The notes under the pieces: generated by a model
Databases searched by the model: none
Seen by the model: the letters and a program-made list of their open reading frames with translations, nothing else
Told to the model about the DNA's origin: nothing
Assembly: GCA_963931055.1 (NCBI GenBank)
Contig: OZ006987.1
Span: forward strand, 1,364,001 to 1,428,000
DNA length: 64,000 nucleotides
Origin: Coprenecus sp949297365
Lineage (GTDB): Bacteria; Bacteroidota; Bacteroidia; Bacteroidales; UBA932
Direction of reading: 5' to 3'
Translations under genes and position numbers: made by a program
In this document: in pieces, positions 8,710 to 16,350 of the stretch
How the letters are laid out: each line of letters begins with the position of its first letter
Numbering within the stretch: the first letter of the stretch is position 1

Positions 8710-9801
8710 ATGCGGTATATTCACGATTATGATAACTGGTGGCAGTTCCGATATGATATTCGAAGGATAATGAATGAGTTGGGACGTGTGCGATCCAAGC
8801 AGGGCGTGGTGCTCGGGAGGATGTTGTCGCTTGGATTCGATTCTCAGGATGAAGCTGTGCTGTCGAATATGTCGGTGGATCTTGTCCGCTCATCGGAAAT
8901 TGAGGGAGAAAGGCTTAATCTTGAGGAGGTACGCTCATCAATAGCCCGTAGACTCGGAATAACAGCGGCAGGAGTAGTTCCAACCTCGCGTTATGTAGAT
9001 GGTATCGTGGAGATGCAGCTGGATGCAACACAGAATTATAGCGGGCCTCTTTCGGCGGAACGTCTTTTCGGATGGCACAATGTATTGTTTCCAACCGGTA
9101 TGAGCGGATTATACAGTATAGAGGTAGGCAAATACAGGAGTGGTGAGATGCAGGTTGTGTCAGGTGCCATGGGCATGGAAAGAGTACATTATCAGGCTCC
9201 GGCTGCGGACAGGGTGCCGGTGGAGATGGAGAGGTTCATCTCGTGGGTCAACAGTGACGAAGATATTGATGCTGTGCTGAAAGCCGCCATAGCACACCTG
9301 TGGTTTGTATCTATTCACCCGTTTGATGACGGTAACGGGCGCATTGCACGGGCACTGACCGATATGTTGCTTGCCCGTTCTGAAAATAGCAGAAAGCGAT
9401 TCTACTCCATATCAGCGGAGATGAAGTTGCTGCAAAAAGAGTATTACGGAATCCTGGAGAGGACGCAGCGTGGTGACGGAGATATCACCGACTGGATACT
9501 GTGGTTCCTGAGCTGTTTCGAAAAAGCACTGGATTCAACCGAAAATGCATTGTCGTCAGTCCTTAGGAAAGCTGATTTCTGGGAACGCAACCGGAATGTT
9601 CCGTTCAACGCAAGACAGCAGAAACTGCTCAATATGCAGTTTGACGGATTCTTCGGCAAACTGACTACCGGCAAGTGGGCGAAGATTGCCAAATGCTCTA
9701 CAGACACAGCACTTAATGATATTCGTGATCTTGTTGAAAAAGGCATTTTGAAGAAGACCGAGGAAGGAGGACGCAGTACAAACTATATCCTGCTGGAATA
9801 A
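8710..9801 (+). CDS. Fic-domain protein (DUF4172 type) with C-terminal winged helix
   Basis: Fic proteins transfer AMP or other nucleotide groups to target proteins. The catalytic loop HPFDDGNGR is complete at residues 203-211. An N-terminal inhibitory helix motif S-xxx-E-G (Ser61, Glu65, Gly66 in SSEIEGE) is present, so this is an autoinhibited enzyme with the inhibitor in the same chain. The N-terminal region fits DUF4172. The C-terminus (from about residue 295) resembles a winged helix, with AKIAKCSTDTALNDIRDLVE as recognition region, so it may bind its own promoter repeats. Base use is AT-richer than neighbours and it adjoins a permease fossil, which suggests transfer. Target unknown. Confidence 0.9.
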   Translation: MRYIHDYDNWWQFRYDIRRIMNELGRVRSKQGVVLGRMLSLGFDSQDEAVLSNMSVDLVRSSEIEGERLNLEEVRSSIARRLGITAAGVVPTSRYVDGIVEMQLDATQNYSGPLSAERLFGWHNVLFPTGMSGLYSIEVGKYRSGEMQVVSGAMGMERVHYQAPAADRVPVEMERFISWVNSDEDIDAVLKAAIAHLWFVSIHPFDDGNGRIARALTDMLLARSENSRKRFYSISAEMKLLQKEYYGILERTQRGDGDITDWILWFLSCFEKALDSTENALSSVLRKADFWERNRNVPFNARQQKLLNMQFDGFFGKLTTGKWAKIAKCSTDTALNDIRDLVEKGILKKTEEGGRSTNYILLE

Positions 9802-9803
9802 TC

Positions 9804-9834
9804 TTTACAAAATGTACACTTTTTTCTAACTTTG
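9804..9834 (+). promoter_or_regulatory. Promoter of the 191-residue outer-membrane protein gene
   Basis: TTTA (9804-9807), a 19-bp spacer and TAACTTTG (9827-9834) fit the phylum consensus with one change in the -33 element. It lies 32 bp before the start codon at 9866. Confidence 0.65.
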
Positions 9835-9865
9835 CAGACCGAAAACAATAACTTGAATTTATTCT

Positions 9866-10441
9866 ATGGACAGAACACACCTTGCATGGAATGCAGTTTC
9901 CTGTACAGTTGTCATTATTATGTTGTTGACGTGTTCATTTGCGGCTTCTGGATATCAGGCCGTTGATCTGGTTCCGGAGAAGGAAAGGACACGCGGAGAC
10001 TTCACGGTCAATCTCAATCTGGCCTTCCCGGTGTTCAGCAGCGGGCCGGAGACTTACGGCTATGAGGCGGTGGGTTTCGGATACACCTTTCTGAACAACA
10101 ACCTGGAAGCGGGCATCAACCTCGGCGGTCTGGTCACGAAAGGTACGCTTTATACGGATTCCCGCATGAGGGGCATGGTGATGGGCACGGCCTATCTTTC
10201 CCTGCTCTTCGGCAACCAGACCGGCAAGCTCACTCTTTGTCCTACGATTGAGACAGGCGTGGGTTACGGTACTACCAATGGTGTCAGGGAGTCTACCAGG
10301 GCCGTTTTTGGTGTCGGCTCGACCCTTCTCTACCGTCCTCTGAAATGGTTTCATACGGGTATTGACCTCAAATACGTATTTCTTTCCAACAGCGATAACC
10401 GCTGGCTGATGCTCGGTTTCAAGTTCGGAGTGGACTTTTAG
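9866..10441 (+). CDS. Small outer-membrane beta-barrel protein, function unknown
   Basis: No characterised family is recognised. The 191-residue protein has a hydrophobic N-terminal segment (residues about 14-28, SCTVVIIMLLTCSFA) that may be a signal peptide or anchor. It then shows alternating strands with glycine and aromatic residues (YEAVGFGYTF, EAGINLGGLV, GVGYGTT, HTGIDLKYVF) and a terminal Phe, which together fit an eight-stranded porin-like barrel. It stands alone behind its own promoter; aspS follows after 63 bp with a separate -7 element. Confidence 0.7.
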   Translation: MDRTHLAWNAVSCTVVIIMLLTCSFAASGYQAVDLVPEKERTRGDFTVNLNLAFPVFSSGPETYGYEAVGFGYTFLNNNLEAGINLGGLVTKGTLYTDSRMRGMVMGTAYLSLLFGNQTGKLTLCPTIETGVGYGTTNGVRESTRAVFGVGSTLLYRPLKWFHTGIDLKYVFLSNSDNRWLMLGFKFGVDF

Positions 10442-10473
10442 CTGTCAGGCGGGCTCAGTGAGGTTATTTTTTC

Positions 10474-10481
10474 TAACTTTG
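10474..10481 (+). promoter_or_regulatory. -7 element of the aspS promoter
   Basis: TAACTTTG matches the TAnnTTTG consensus 23 bp before the aspS ATG. No TTTG is found at the right distance upstream, so the -33 part is weak. Confidence 0.5.
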
Positions 10482-10504
10482 CATCTGCAAATTTTCTACA
10501 AGTT

Positions 10505-12271
10505 ATGTACAGGACACACACATGCGGCGAGCTTCGCCTTGCAAACGCCGGACAGAAAGTTACTCTGGCCGGTTGGGTCCAGAGGGTCAGGAAGATGGGC
10601 GGTATGAGCTTCATCGACCTCAGGGACCGTTACGGTATCACACAGATTGTCATCGACGAATCGGCTTCTGCAGAGCTCAATGCTCAGGTGGAGAAACTGG
10701 GCCGCGAATACGTAATACAGGTTTCGGGTACAGTTCTGGAGCGTCAGAGCAAAAACTCCAGAATCGATACCGGTGACATCGAGGTGCGTCTCGACTCCCT
10801 TAACGTGCTCAATGCGGCTGCCACTCCTCCGTTCACCATTGAGGACGAGTCCGACGGCGGTGATGACCTGCGTATGAAGTACCGCTATCTCGACCTGCGC
10901 CGCAATCCACTGAAGAAGAATCTGATGCTGCGTCACCGTATGGCTCACGAGATACGCAACTACCTTGACAGCAAGGGCTTTATGGAGATAGAGACCCCTT
11001 ATCTGATTAAGTCCACTCCCGAGGGAGCCCGCGACTTCGTGGTGCCTTCGCGTATGAATCCCGGCCAGTTCTACGCCCTGCCCCAGAGCCCCCAGCAGCA
11101 GAAGCAGCTTCTCATGGTGGCAGGATACGACCGTTACTTCCAGATCGTGCGCTGCTTCAGGGACGAGGACCTCAGGGCCGACCGTCAGCCGGAGTTCACT
11201 CAGATTGACTGCGAGATGTCTTTCGTGGAGCGCGACGACGTGCTGGAAATGTTCGAGGGCATGATCAAGACCCTCTTCCACAATGTGCTCGGCAAGGACT
11301 TCTCTGAGCCTTTCTACAGGATGCCTTACTCCGAGGCGATGGACTCATACGGCTCGGACAAGCCCGATATCCGCTTCGGCATGAAGCTGCACGAGATTAC
11401 CTCTCTGGCCAAGGGCCACAACTTCCCTGTCTTCGACTCAGCCGAGTATGTGGGCGGTATTGCGGTGCCCGGATGTGCCGGCTACTCCCGCAAGCAGACC
11501 GACGAGCTGACAGAGTGGGTAAAACGTCCCCAGATAGGAGCGAAGGGTCTGGTCTATATCAAGTGCAATGAGGACGGCACCTTCAAGTCCTCGGCCGACA
11601 AGTTCCTCACTCCCGATGATCTGGCCGCTATGGCCGCAGCCGTCGAGGCTCAGAAGGGTGACCTGATTCTTATTCTTGCAGGAGCCCGCAACAAGATGCG
11701 CACTGCCCTCGGTTCCCTGCGTATCGAGATGGGCAACCGTCTCGGCCTGCGCGACCCGAAGGTATTCGCTCCCTTGTGGGTGGTGGACTTCCCCCTGCTC
11801 GAGTGGGACGACGAGACTTCCCGCTTCTACGCCATGCACCATCCGTTTACCGCTCCCAAGCCCGAGCATCTGGACTGGTTCTACAGCGATAGGAAGGAAG
11901 ATCTGGAGCGCGTGTGCGCCAATGCCTACGATTTTGTGCTCAACGGCACCGAGGTGGGCGGCGGCTCCATCCGTATCCACGACTCCAGGATACAGGAGCG
12001 TATGTTCGAGGTCCTCGGCTTCAGCCATGAGGACGCAGATTACCGCTTCGGCTTCCTGATCAACGCCTTCAAGTATGGTGCTCCCCCTCACGGAGGCATC
12101 GCATTCGGTTTCGACCGCTTCTGCGCCCTCTTCGGCGGACAGGAGAGCATCCGCGACTTCATCGCATTCCCCAAGAACAATCAGGGCCGCGACATGATGC
12201 TCGACGCTCCCTCACGCATTGACCAGGTGCAGATGGACGAGCTCTTTCTGCAGAGTACTTATAAAATTTAA
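10505..12271 (+). CDS. aspS: Aspartyl-tRNA synthetase
   Basis: Class II aminoacyl-tRNA synthetase charging tRNA-Asp in the cytoplasm. The 588-residue length is typical for the bacterial form. The N-terminal OB fold starts with YRTHTCGELR and AGWVQRVRKMGG. Class II motif 1 is seen in GFMEIETPYLIKSTPEGARD, motif 2 in FRDEDLRADRQPEFTQID and motif 3 in GGIAFGFDR. The bacterial GAD insertion lies between the last two. The downstream YqeY gene starts 11 bp later and is probably co-transcribed; YqeY-like domains occur with tRNA amidation enzymes. Confidence 0.98.
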   Translation: MYRTHTCGELRLANAGQKVTLAGWVQRVRKMGGMSFIDLRDRYGITQIVIDESASAELNAQVEKLGREYVIQVSGTVLERQSKNSRIDTGDIEVRLDSLNVLNAAATPPFTIEDESDGGDDLRMKYRYLDLRRNPLKKNLMLRHRMAHEIRNYLDSKGFMEIETPYLIKSTPEGARDFVVPSRMNPGQFYALPQSPQQQKQLLMVAGYDRYFQIVRCFRDEDLRADRQPEFTQIDCEMSFVERDDVLEMFEGMIKTLFHNVLGKDFSEPFYRMPYSEAMDSYGSDKPDIRFGMKLHEITSLAKGHNFPVFDSAEYVGGIAVPGCAGYSRKQTDELTEWVKRPQIGAKGLVYIKCNEDGTFKSSADKFLTPDDLAAMAAAVEAQKGDLILILAGARNKMRTALGSLRIEMGNRLGLRDPKVFAPLWVVDFPLLEWDDETSRFYAMHHPFTAPKPEHLDWFYSDRKEDLERVCANAYDFVLNGTEVGGGSIRIHDSRIQERMFEVLGFSHEDADYRFGFLINAFKYGAPPHGGIAFGFDRFCALFGGQESIRDFIAFPKNNQGRDMMLDAPSRIDQVQMDELFLQSTYKI

Positions 12272-12282
12272 AAACAGAAAAT

Positions 12283-12741
12283 ATGTCACTGGAACAGCAG
12301 ATACAGTCCGACATCAAGGCGGCGATGGTCGCCAAGGACAAGGTGGCTCTCGCGGCCACCCGTGCGGTGAAGGCCGCAATCCTTCTCGCCAAGACTTCAG
12401 AGGGTGGAGCCAAGGACAGCCTCGAGGACTCCGAGGTGGTCAAGATAGTCCAGAAGCTCGTAAAGCAGCGCAAGGAGAGCGCGGAGATCTACTCCCAGCA
12501 GAACCGTCAGGACCTGGCGGACAACGAGCTGGCCGAGGCAGCCGCAATGGAGAAATATCTTCCCGCGGCCCTCTCCGAGGCTCAGGTCGAGGATGCGGTC
12601 AGGACCATTATCGCCGAGACAGGTGCGTCATCCATGGCCGACATGGGCAAGGTGATGGGCGTCGCCACTAAGAAACTGGCCGGCCAGGCCGACGGCCGTC
12701 TTATCTCCACTATCGTAAAGAAACTTTTATCAACCAATTAA
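12283..12741 (+). CDS. GatB/YqeY domain protein
   Basis: A 152-residue helical protein of the YqeY family, homologous to the tail domain of the GatB subunit of tRNA amidotransferase. Family features seen are the N-terminal IQSDIKAAMVAKDKVALAATR, the Lys/Arg-rich stretch KIVQKLVKQRKESAEIY and the C-terminal MGKVMGVATKKLAGQADGRL. Free-standing YqeY is thought to help tRNA handling, but its exact role is not settled. The position 11 bp after aspS agrees with that. Confidence 0.93.
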   Translation: MSLEQQIQSDIKAAMVAKDKVALAATRAVKAAILLAKTSEGGAKDSLEDSEVVKIVQKLVKQRKESAEIYSQQNRQDLADNELAEAAAMEKYLPAALSEAQVEDAVRTIIAETGASSMADMGKVMGVATKKLAGQADGRLISTIVKKLLSTN

Positions 12742-12754
12742 ATAACTCAAAAGT

Positions 12755-13396
12755 ATGAAAAGAACCGCTATCATCTGCGCATTGATGTGCGTTTTAGGCA
12801 TGACAACATTGTCCGCTCAGAATCAGGGAGATATGTACATATCCGGAAATATCAGTATGTCAGGTTCCAGCAGTACGGATATCGCCGGCAATACATCCAC
12901 AAAGTCTCCGGAGGGTTTCTCGCTTGGACTGGCTCCTCAGTTTGGATATTTTGTAATAGATAATCTGGAAGTGCATCTGGGCCTTAATTATGTCTTCTCC
13001 AAATATCCCAATACGTCTTTGGATCCGACAGGAAGAGAGAATACGAGTATGTTTTTTATTCAGCCTGGTGTCAGTTATTATCTCAATGTGTTTGATAACA
13101 AGTTCTTCTACACTCCCGGAATCGATCTTGGAATAGGATTCGGAGGTACGAATTACAAGACTGATAACTCAAAACAGAAAGTGAGCAGTCTTACCAGATT
13201 CTACATGACATTGAATCTGCTGTCGTTCGAGTTCAGGCCGGTGGACAATTTCGGTATCTCATTCCGTGCCGGAGACCTTACTTATACATTCAATCAGACA
13301 GTCAGTGCAACTAACAAGGAATACAAGACCAATCGCAACAGTTTTAACTTCGGTCTCAATCTCGGTGCCTCCATCGGCTTCAGATACTACTTCTAG
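12755..13396 (+). CDS. Outer-membrane beta-barrel protein
   Basis: A 213-residue secreted protein with a clear signal peptide (hydrophobic residues 5-20, cleavage near LSAQ). The mature part shows alternating strands such as GFSLGLAPQFGYF, VHLGLNYVF and FNFGLNLGASIGFRYYF, ending in an aromatic residue, as in small OmpX/OprF-type barrels common in Bacteroidota. It follows the YqeY gene by 13 bp and converges with the gene at 13411. Function unknown; AT content is a little higher than that of aspS. Confidence 0.75.
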   Translation: MKRTAIICALMCVLGMTTLSAQNQGDMYISGNISMSGSSSTDIAGNTSTKSPEGFSLGLAPQFGYFVIDNLEVHLGLNYVFSKYPNTSLDPTGRENTSMFFIQPGVSYYLNVFDNKFFYTPGIDLGIGFGGTNYKTDNSKQKVSSLTRFYMTLNLLSFEFRPVDNFGISFRAGDLTYTFNQTVSATNKEYKTNRNSFNFGLNLGASIGFRYYF

Positions 13397-13410
13397 AAGT
13401 TTCCGTGGGG

Positions 13411-13878
13411 TTACACCATAGCGCAGGAGTGTTGTATTCTTACGACAAGGCCTGTCTGCAGGTCATAATAGAATATGACACCGGTGCAGTCATTGGGATA
13501 GAACCATGTCGGGGGGAACCATTCGAGTTCCCCTTCATCGTTATCTTTCATGCGGCCCTCTAGCCGGCGGACAGTCTCGATGCTTTCGCCTACGCGGATA
13601 CCGTTCACTGAGAATCTGTCTGTGGACAGTATATAGTGGCCGAGAGAAAGTGATCCATCGTCATTGATCCAGAACTGAAAAATGTCTTCGGAGTCCGAGT
13701 ACAAGGCAGTGGCGATGTCAACGCCCCATTCTTGGTATAGAGTGTCTGGAGTTCCGTATATCTTTACAAGTTCTTCTTCTGTCAGATTATTCATGTTCAT
13801 GATGTCTGAATCTTGGGCTGACAGGGAAAATGCCGGGAATACAGCAGTGACAAGTAAAAGTTTCAATAAAAGTCTCAT
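13411..13878 (-). CDS. Secreted protein of unknown function (155 aa)
   Basis: No family recognised. Residues 1-21 are a signal peptide (RLLLKLLLVTAVFPAFSLSA, cleavage before QDS). The mature part is acidic, contains a segment GIRVGESIETVRRLEG that resembles the repeat found in outer-membrane assembly lipoproteins of the SmpA/OmlA kind, and ends in a single cysteine-containing tail. It is the last gene of a minus-strand group, 18 bp downstream of the lipoprotein gene at 13897-14592. Confidence 0.7.
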   Translation of the reverse strand: MRLLLKLLLVTAVFPAFSLSAQDSDIMNMNNLTEEELVKIYGTPDTLYQEWGVDIATALYSDSEDIFQFWINDDGSLSLGHYILSTDRFSVNGIRVGESIETVRRLEGRMKDNDEGELEWFPPTWFYPNDCTGVIFYYDLQTGLVVRIQHSCAMV

Positions 13879-13896
13879 TTGGATAGATGTTTTTGA

Positions 13897-14592
13897 CTAT
13901 TTGAGCGGAGCGAGGATGATGACGTTGTTGTCTTCCTCGCTTATGTTTTCCAGGATGTCGGAGATACGCTTGCGGGCGGAGCTGCTAAGGTTGCCGTTTT
14001 CAAGGAATACGAGCCCTGCTTCCATGAAATATTCAGCACTGCAGTTGGATACGAGATATCCGTTTTTGAAAGTAGGACCGGTACTGTCATTGGTAAGGAT
14101 ATCGTCTATAATGGTGCGGCGTGAGACATCTCCGGTCCTGCGGTCCAGGATTATGGACGGCTGGAGGTCCGTTTCCATACTTATGCTTACGCCTGAACCG
14201 GTGTTTCTGCTCTGGACCATCTTCGTTTTATTGATATTGACCACGGCATAGTCCGGAAGGATAAAAGGATCGTGCATGTAGTCGCCATCGCCAATTGTCA
14301 GTGCGTTGGGCTCGTAGGTCTCTCCTAAATTCATCGTCAGCAGCGGACGGAGTTCCCTGTCCTGTATGATGAAAAGGGTGTCCTGCTGGGTGTTCATCGA
14401 CACCTGACAGATGTCCAGGGCGATGAACTCAGGCTCGCCTGCCCAGTCAGAGAGGAGGATGTCTTCCCCCTGCGGCAATCTGTCGTATTGTACTGAGATG
14501 AGACCTCCGTCCCATGCCTGCTGCTGTCCGCATGAGGAGACGGTCAGCAACAGGCTGATGGAGAGGAGTATGGAGATTTGTATGTGTTTCAT
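13897..14592 (-). CDS. Lipoprotein with the tail of a 6-bladed beta-propeller, apparently shortened
   Basis: The start at 14592 gives a lipoprotein signal (MKHIQISILLSISLLL, lipobox VSSC); a longer frame to 14718 only adds an Arg/His-rich antisense-like stretch and is rejected. The mature 210 residues match the beginning (LPQGEDILLSDWAGEPEFIAL) and end (SDILENISEEDNNVIILAPLK) of the 6-bladed beta-propeller lipoproteins common in Bacteroidota, which are usually about 350 to 400 residues. The middle blades appear to be missing. A second copy of its C-terminal tail lies at 15386-15526, on the other side of the SDR gene. Function unknown. Confidence 0.7.
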   Translation of the reverse strand: MKHIQISILLSISLLLTVSSCGQQQAWDGGLISVQYDRLPQGEDILLSDWAGEPEFIALDICQVSMNTQQDTLFIIQDRELRPLLTMNLGETYEPNALTIGDGDYMHDPFILPDYAVVNINKTKMVQSRNTGSGVSISMETDLQPSIILDRRTGDVSRRTIIDDILTNDSTGPTFKNGYLVSNCSAEYFMEAGLVFLENGNLSSSARKRISDILENISEEDNNVIILAPLK

Positions 14593-14618
14593 AACGGTAT
14601 GTGCCGGAGAATCTGTTG

Positions 14619-15380
14619 TCAGGCTTTCTTGTAGGTGATGGTGCCGGTGGCCTGGTTGGTGGGCATGACGAGGACCTCGGCGATCTGCATGTATTCGGGG
14701 GTGCTGGCGGCGAACCATGCCACTTCGGCGATGTCGGCTCCGGTCAGGGGGCGGATACCCTTGTAGACGCTGTCGGCCTTGGCCTTGTCACCACGGAAGC
14801 GCACGACGGAGAAGTTGGTCTCCACGAGGCCGGGCTTGATGTTGGTGACTCTCAGCGGGGTGTCCACGAGGTCGATGCGGAGGCCGTCGGAGAGGGCCTT
14901 CACTGCGGCCTTGGTGGCACAGTACACGCTGCCTCCGGGATAGGCGGCGTCACCGGCGATGGAGCCGAGGTTGATGATGTGGCCGCGTCCGCGCTCGACC
15001 ATGCCGGGCACTACGAGGCGGGTCATCGAGAGCAGGCCGCGGATGTTGGTGTCGAGCATGATGTCCCATTCGTCGAGGTTGCCCTCATGCTCCTTGTCCA
15101 CGCCGAAGACGAGGCCGGCGTTGTTGATGAGCACGTCGATGCTCTTCCATTTGCCTTCAAGGGAACCGAGGGCCGCGATGATCTGGTCCCGGTAGCGGAC
15201 GTCGAAGGGCAGGACGAGGGCATCGGCTCCCAGTCCGGCCAGCTCGGCCTTCAGGGCCTCTCCCTTCTCGGGCTTGCGGCAGTTGATGATGATGTCATAG
15301 CCGCCTGCTGCGAACTTTCTCGCGCAGGCCTCGCCGATACCGCTTGTGGCACCGGTGATAAGTGCGATTTTTCTTTCCAT
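14619..15380 (-). CDS. SDR-family NAD(P)-dependent oxidoreductase (YdfG-like)
   Basis: Cytoplasmic short-chain dehydrogenase of 253 residues. It has the cofactor glycine motif TGATSGIG, NNAG, a catalytic Ser in NLGSIAG and the YxxxK pair in YCATK. The sequence CRKPEKGEALKAEL after strand 2 suggests NADPH. The best overall fit is the YdfG group, which oxidises serine and related 3-hydroxy acids or reduces malonic semialdehyde; the substrate is an inference. It begins 5 bp after the short tail ORF at 15386 and ends 26 bp before the lipoprotein start, so all appear to be one transcription unit. Confidence 0.9.
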   Translation of the reverse strand: MERKIALITGATSGIGEACARKFAAGGYDIIINCRKPEKGEALKAELAGLGADALVLPFDVRYRDQIIAALGSLEGKWKSIDVLINNAGLVFGVDKEHEGNLDEWDIMLDTNIRGLLSMTRLVVPGMVERGRGHIINLGSIAGDAAYPGGSVYCATKAAVKALSDGLRIDLVDTPLRVTNIKPGLVETNFSVVRFRGDKAKADSVYKGIRPLTGADIAEVAWFAASTPEYMQIAEVLVMPTNQATGTITYKKA

Positions 15381-15385
15381 ATACT

Positions 15386-15526
15386 TTATTTAAGTGGTGC
15401 GATCATAAGTATGATGTTGTCGTTTTCGGTCAGGCCGTCGAGGATGGAGGATATCCTGGTGCGGGAGTTTGCCGACAGCAGAACGGTACTGGAGCAACGT
15501 ACTGAGTTAATCTGTAAAGTTTTCAT
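15386..15526 (-). pseudogene. Short remnant: C-terminal tail of a 6-bladed beta-propeller paralogue
   Basis: A 46-codon minus-strand frame from ATG 15526. Its last 29 residues (with RISSILDGLTENDNIILMIA then PLK) match the end of the lipoprotein at 13897-14592 (RISDILENISEEDNNVIILA then PLK), and the DNA is visibly similar too. The first 12 or so residues have no counterpart and there is no signal peptide. It is most simply the stump of a duplicated lipoprotein gene lying just upstream of the SDR gene. Whether it is translated is unknown; a -7 element precedes it. Confidence 0.6.
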
Positions 15527-15547
15527 GTGCTAATGTTTTTCATGTTT

Positions 15548-15555
15548 CAAAGTTA
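15548..15555 (-). promoter_or_regulatory. -7 element upstream of the tail ORF and SDR gene
   Basis: TAACTTTG on the minus strand, 22 bp before the ATG at 15526. No good TTTG partner is seen (a TTGC sits at 21 bp). It is the likely start of transcription for the 15526-13411 group. Confidence 0.45.
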
Positions 15556-15987
15556 GCAAACTTTTAAGTGATTATCGCAAGCTCACCCTTAAATTACAGG
15601 TAACGGTACGATCCGGTCCTGATAGAAGCGGCAGACAGCCAACCATAAAGCACTTGTTGGCTTATTAAGATATTGATTGTCAGACTTGTATCGTAAGGGT
15701 GGCGGCTCTAGGGCCTGAAAAAACAGACCATACCGCAACCGGCAAATTCGATAATCGTTGACTGATAGAAAGTTAAGAGCGATGCCGGTGCGTTATGGTC
15801 ATCAGACTGGTGCCGCTGGATGCCTGCAGTCAGTGGCCGGGAACAATTCCGCCGATGCCTTATGGTCAGTCTGAGAACGGCCTGATGGTTGGCACTTATG
15901 TACTGCGTGCGTCCCGTCGGGATTGTCACTATGCATTTTCGTTATGTTGCAACACTCTGATTGACCGGGTATTGCATTTTGCGAAAA

Positions 15988-16042
15988 ATGTTAGGTGGCG
16001 GTAAAAACGCCTGTTTTGGCCGAAATTCGACCCACTTAACAT
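15988..16042. repeat. Inverted repeat in the gene-free region
   Basis: Outer arms of 11 bp with one mismatch (15988-15998, 16032-16042). Inside them a second imperfect pair CGGTAAAAAC and GTTTTGGCCG extends the hairpin. A related sequence (AAAATGTATAGTGGCG) recurs about 100 bp further on, near 16091. Confidence 0.45.
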
Positions 16043-16184
16043 ATTGGCGAATGGATAAGGTGTTCACAATAAGCCGTATATGATTTGACTAAAATGTATA
16101 GTGGCGATTAAGCGGTATAGTATCCCAGAGAGATGCCGGACATGAGTGTAGACAAGTGTATTCAGGAGGCAGCGGAAGGCCCTG

Positions 16185-16270
16185 GGCCGGCGGCCCTGCG
16201 CATACACAGCGGGCCTTGCCCGGGCACTTGAAGTATGTGCCACAGGCAGATGCAGGGCCGGCCATTTTTC
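16185..16270 (+). terminator. GC-rich hairpin followed by T-rich stretch, possible terminator
   Basis: GGCCGG..CCCTGC.CAT (16185-16203) pairs, with small bulges, with ATGCAGGGCCGGCC (16250-16263). The plus strand continues ATTTTTCATTT. It would end any plus-strand transcript coming from the gene-free region just before the PiT promoter; no such transcript is known. Confidence 0.4.
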
Positions 16271-16279
16271 ATTTCATAT

Positions 16280-16328
16280 TCTTGTTACAATTTTGTAATA
16301 CTTTTGTAACATAACAGCCATACTTTTG
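16280..16328 (+). promoter_or_regulatory. Putative Pho box and promoter of the PiT gene
   Basis: Three tandem 11-bp units, TCTTGTTACAA (16280-16290), TTTTGTAATAC (16291-16301) and TTTTGTAACAT (16302-16312), share T-TTGT-A-A. The last ends 8 bp before the -7 element TACTTTTG (16321-16328), and no TTTG -33 element is correctly spaced. This is the layout of an activator-dependent promoter. The 11-bp period and core resemble the PhoB box of proteobacteria (CTGTCATA at 11-bp period). The same arrangement stands before ppk. Confidence 0.6.
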
Positions 16329-16350
16329 CAACCGAAATTTATACACAGTT

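Larger units (their letters stand above)
15556..16279. other. Gene-free region with several hairpins
   Basis: No coding frame here has a recognisable product or start. Three structured parts are visible. A short hairpin AGCCAAC/GTTGGCT lies near 15639-15664. A longer one has arms ATGTTAGGTGG (15988-15998) and CCACTTAACAT (16032-16042). A GC-rich one lies at 16185-16263. None matches tmRNA, RNase P RNA or 6S RNA by the conserved sequences known to me. Possible decayed mobile or repeat element. Confidence 0.4.

Noticed and set aside
14593..14718. 42-codon extension of the lipoprotein at 13897
   Set aside because: Arg/His-rich antisense-like sequence overlapping the SDR gene; the signal peptide starts at 14592.
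15795..16004. 69-codon plus-strand frame in the gene-free region
   Set aside because: No ribosome-binding site, promoter or recognisable sequence; composition unlike neighbouring proteins.
15556..16279. tmRNA, RNase P RNA or 6S RNA
   Set aside because: The conserved sequences of these RNAs were looked for on both strands and not found.
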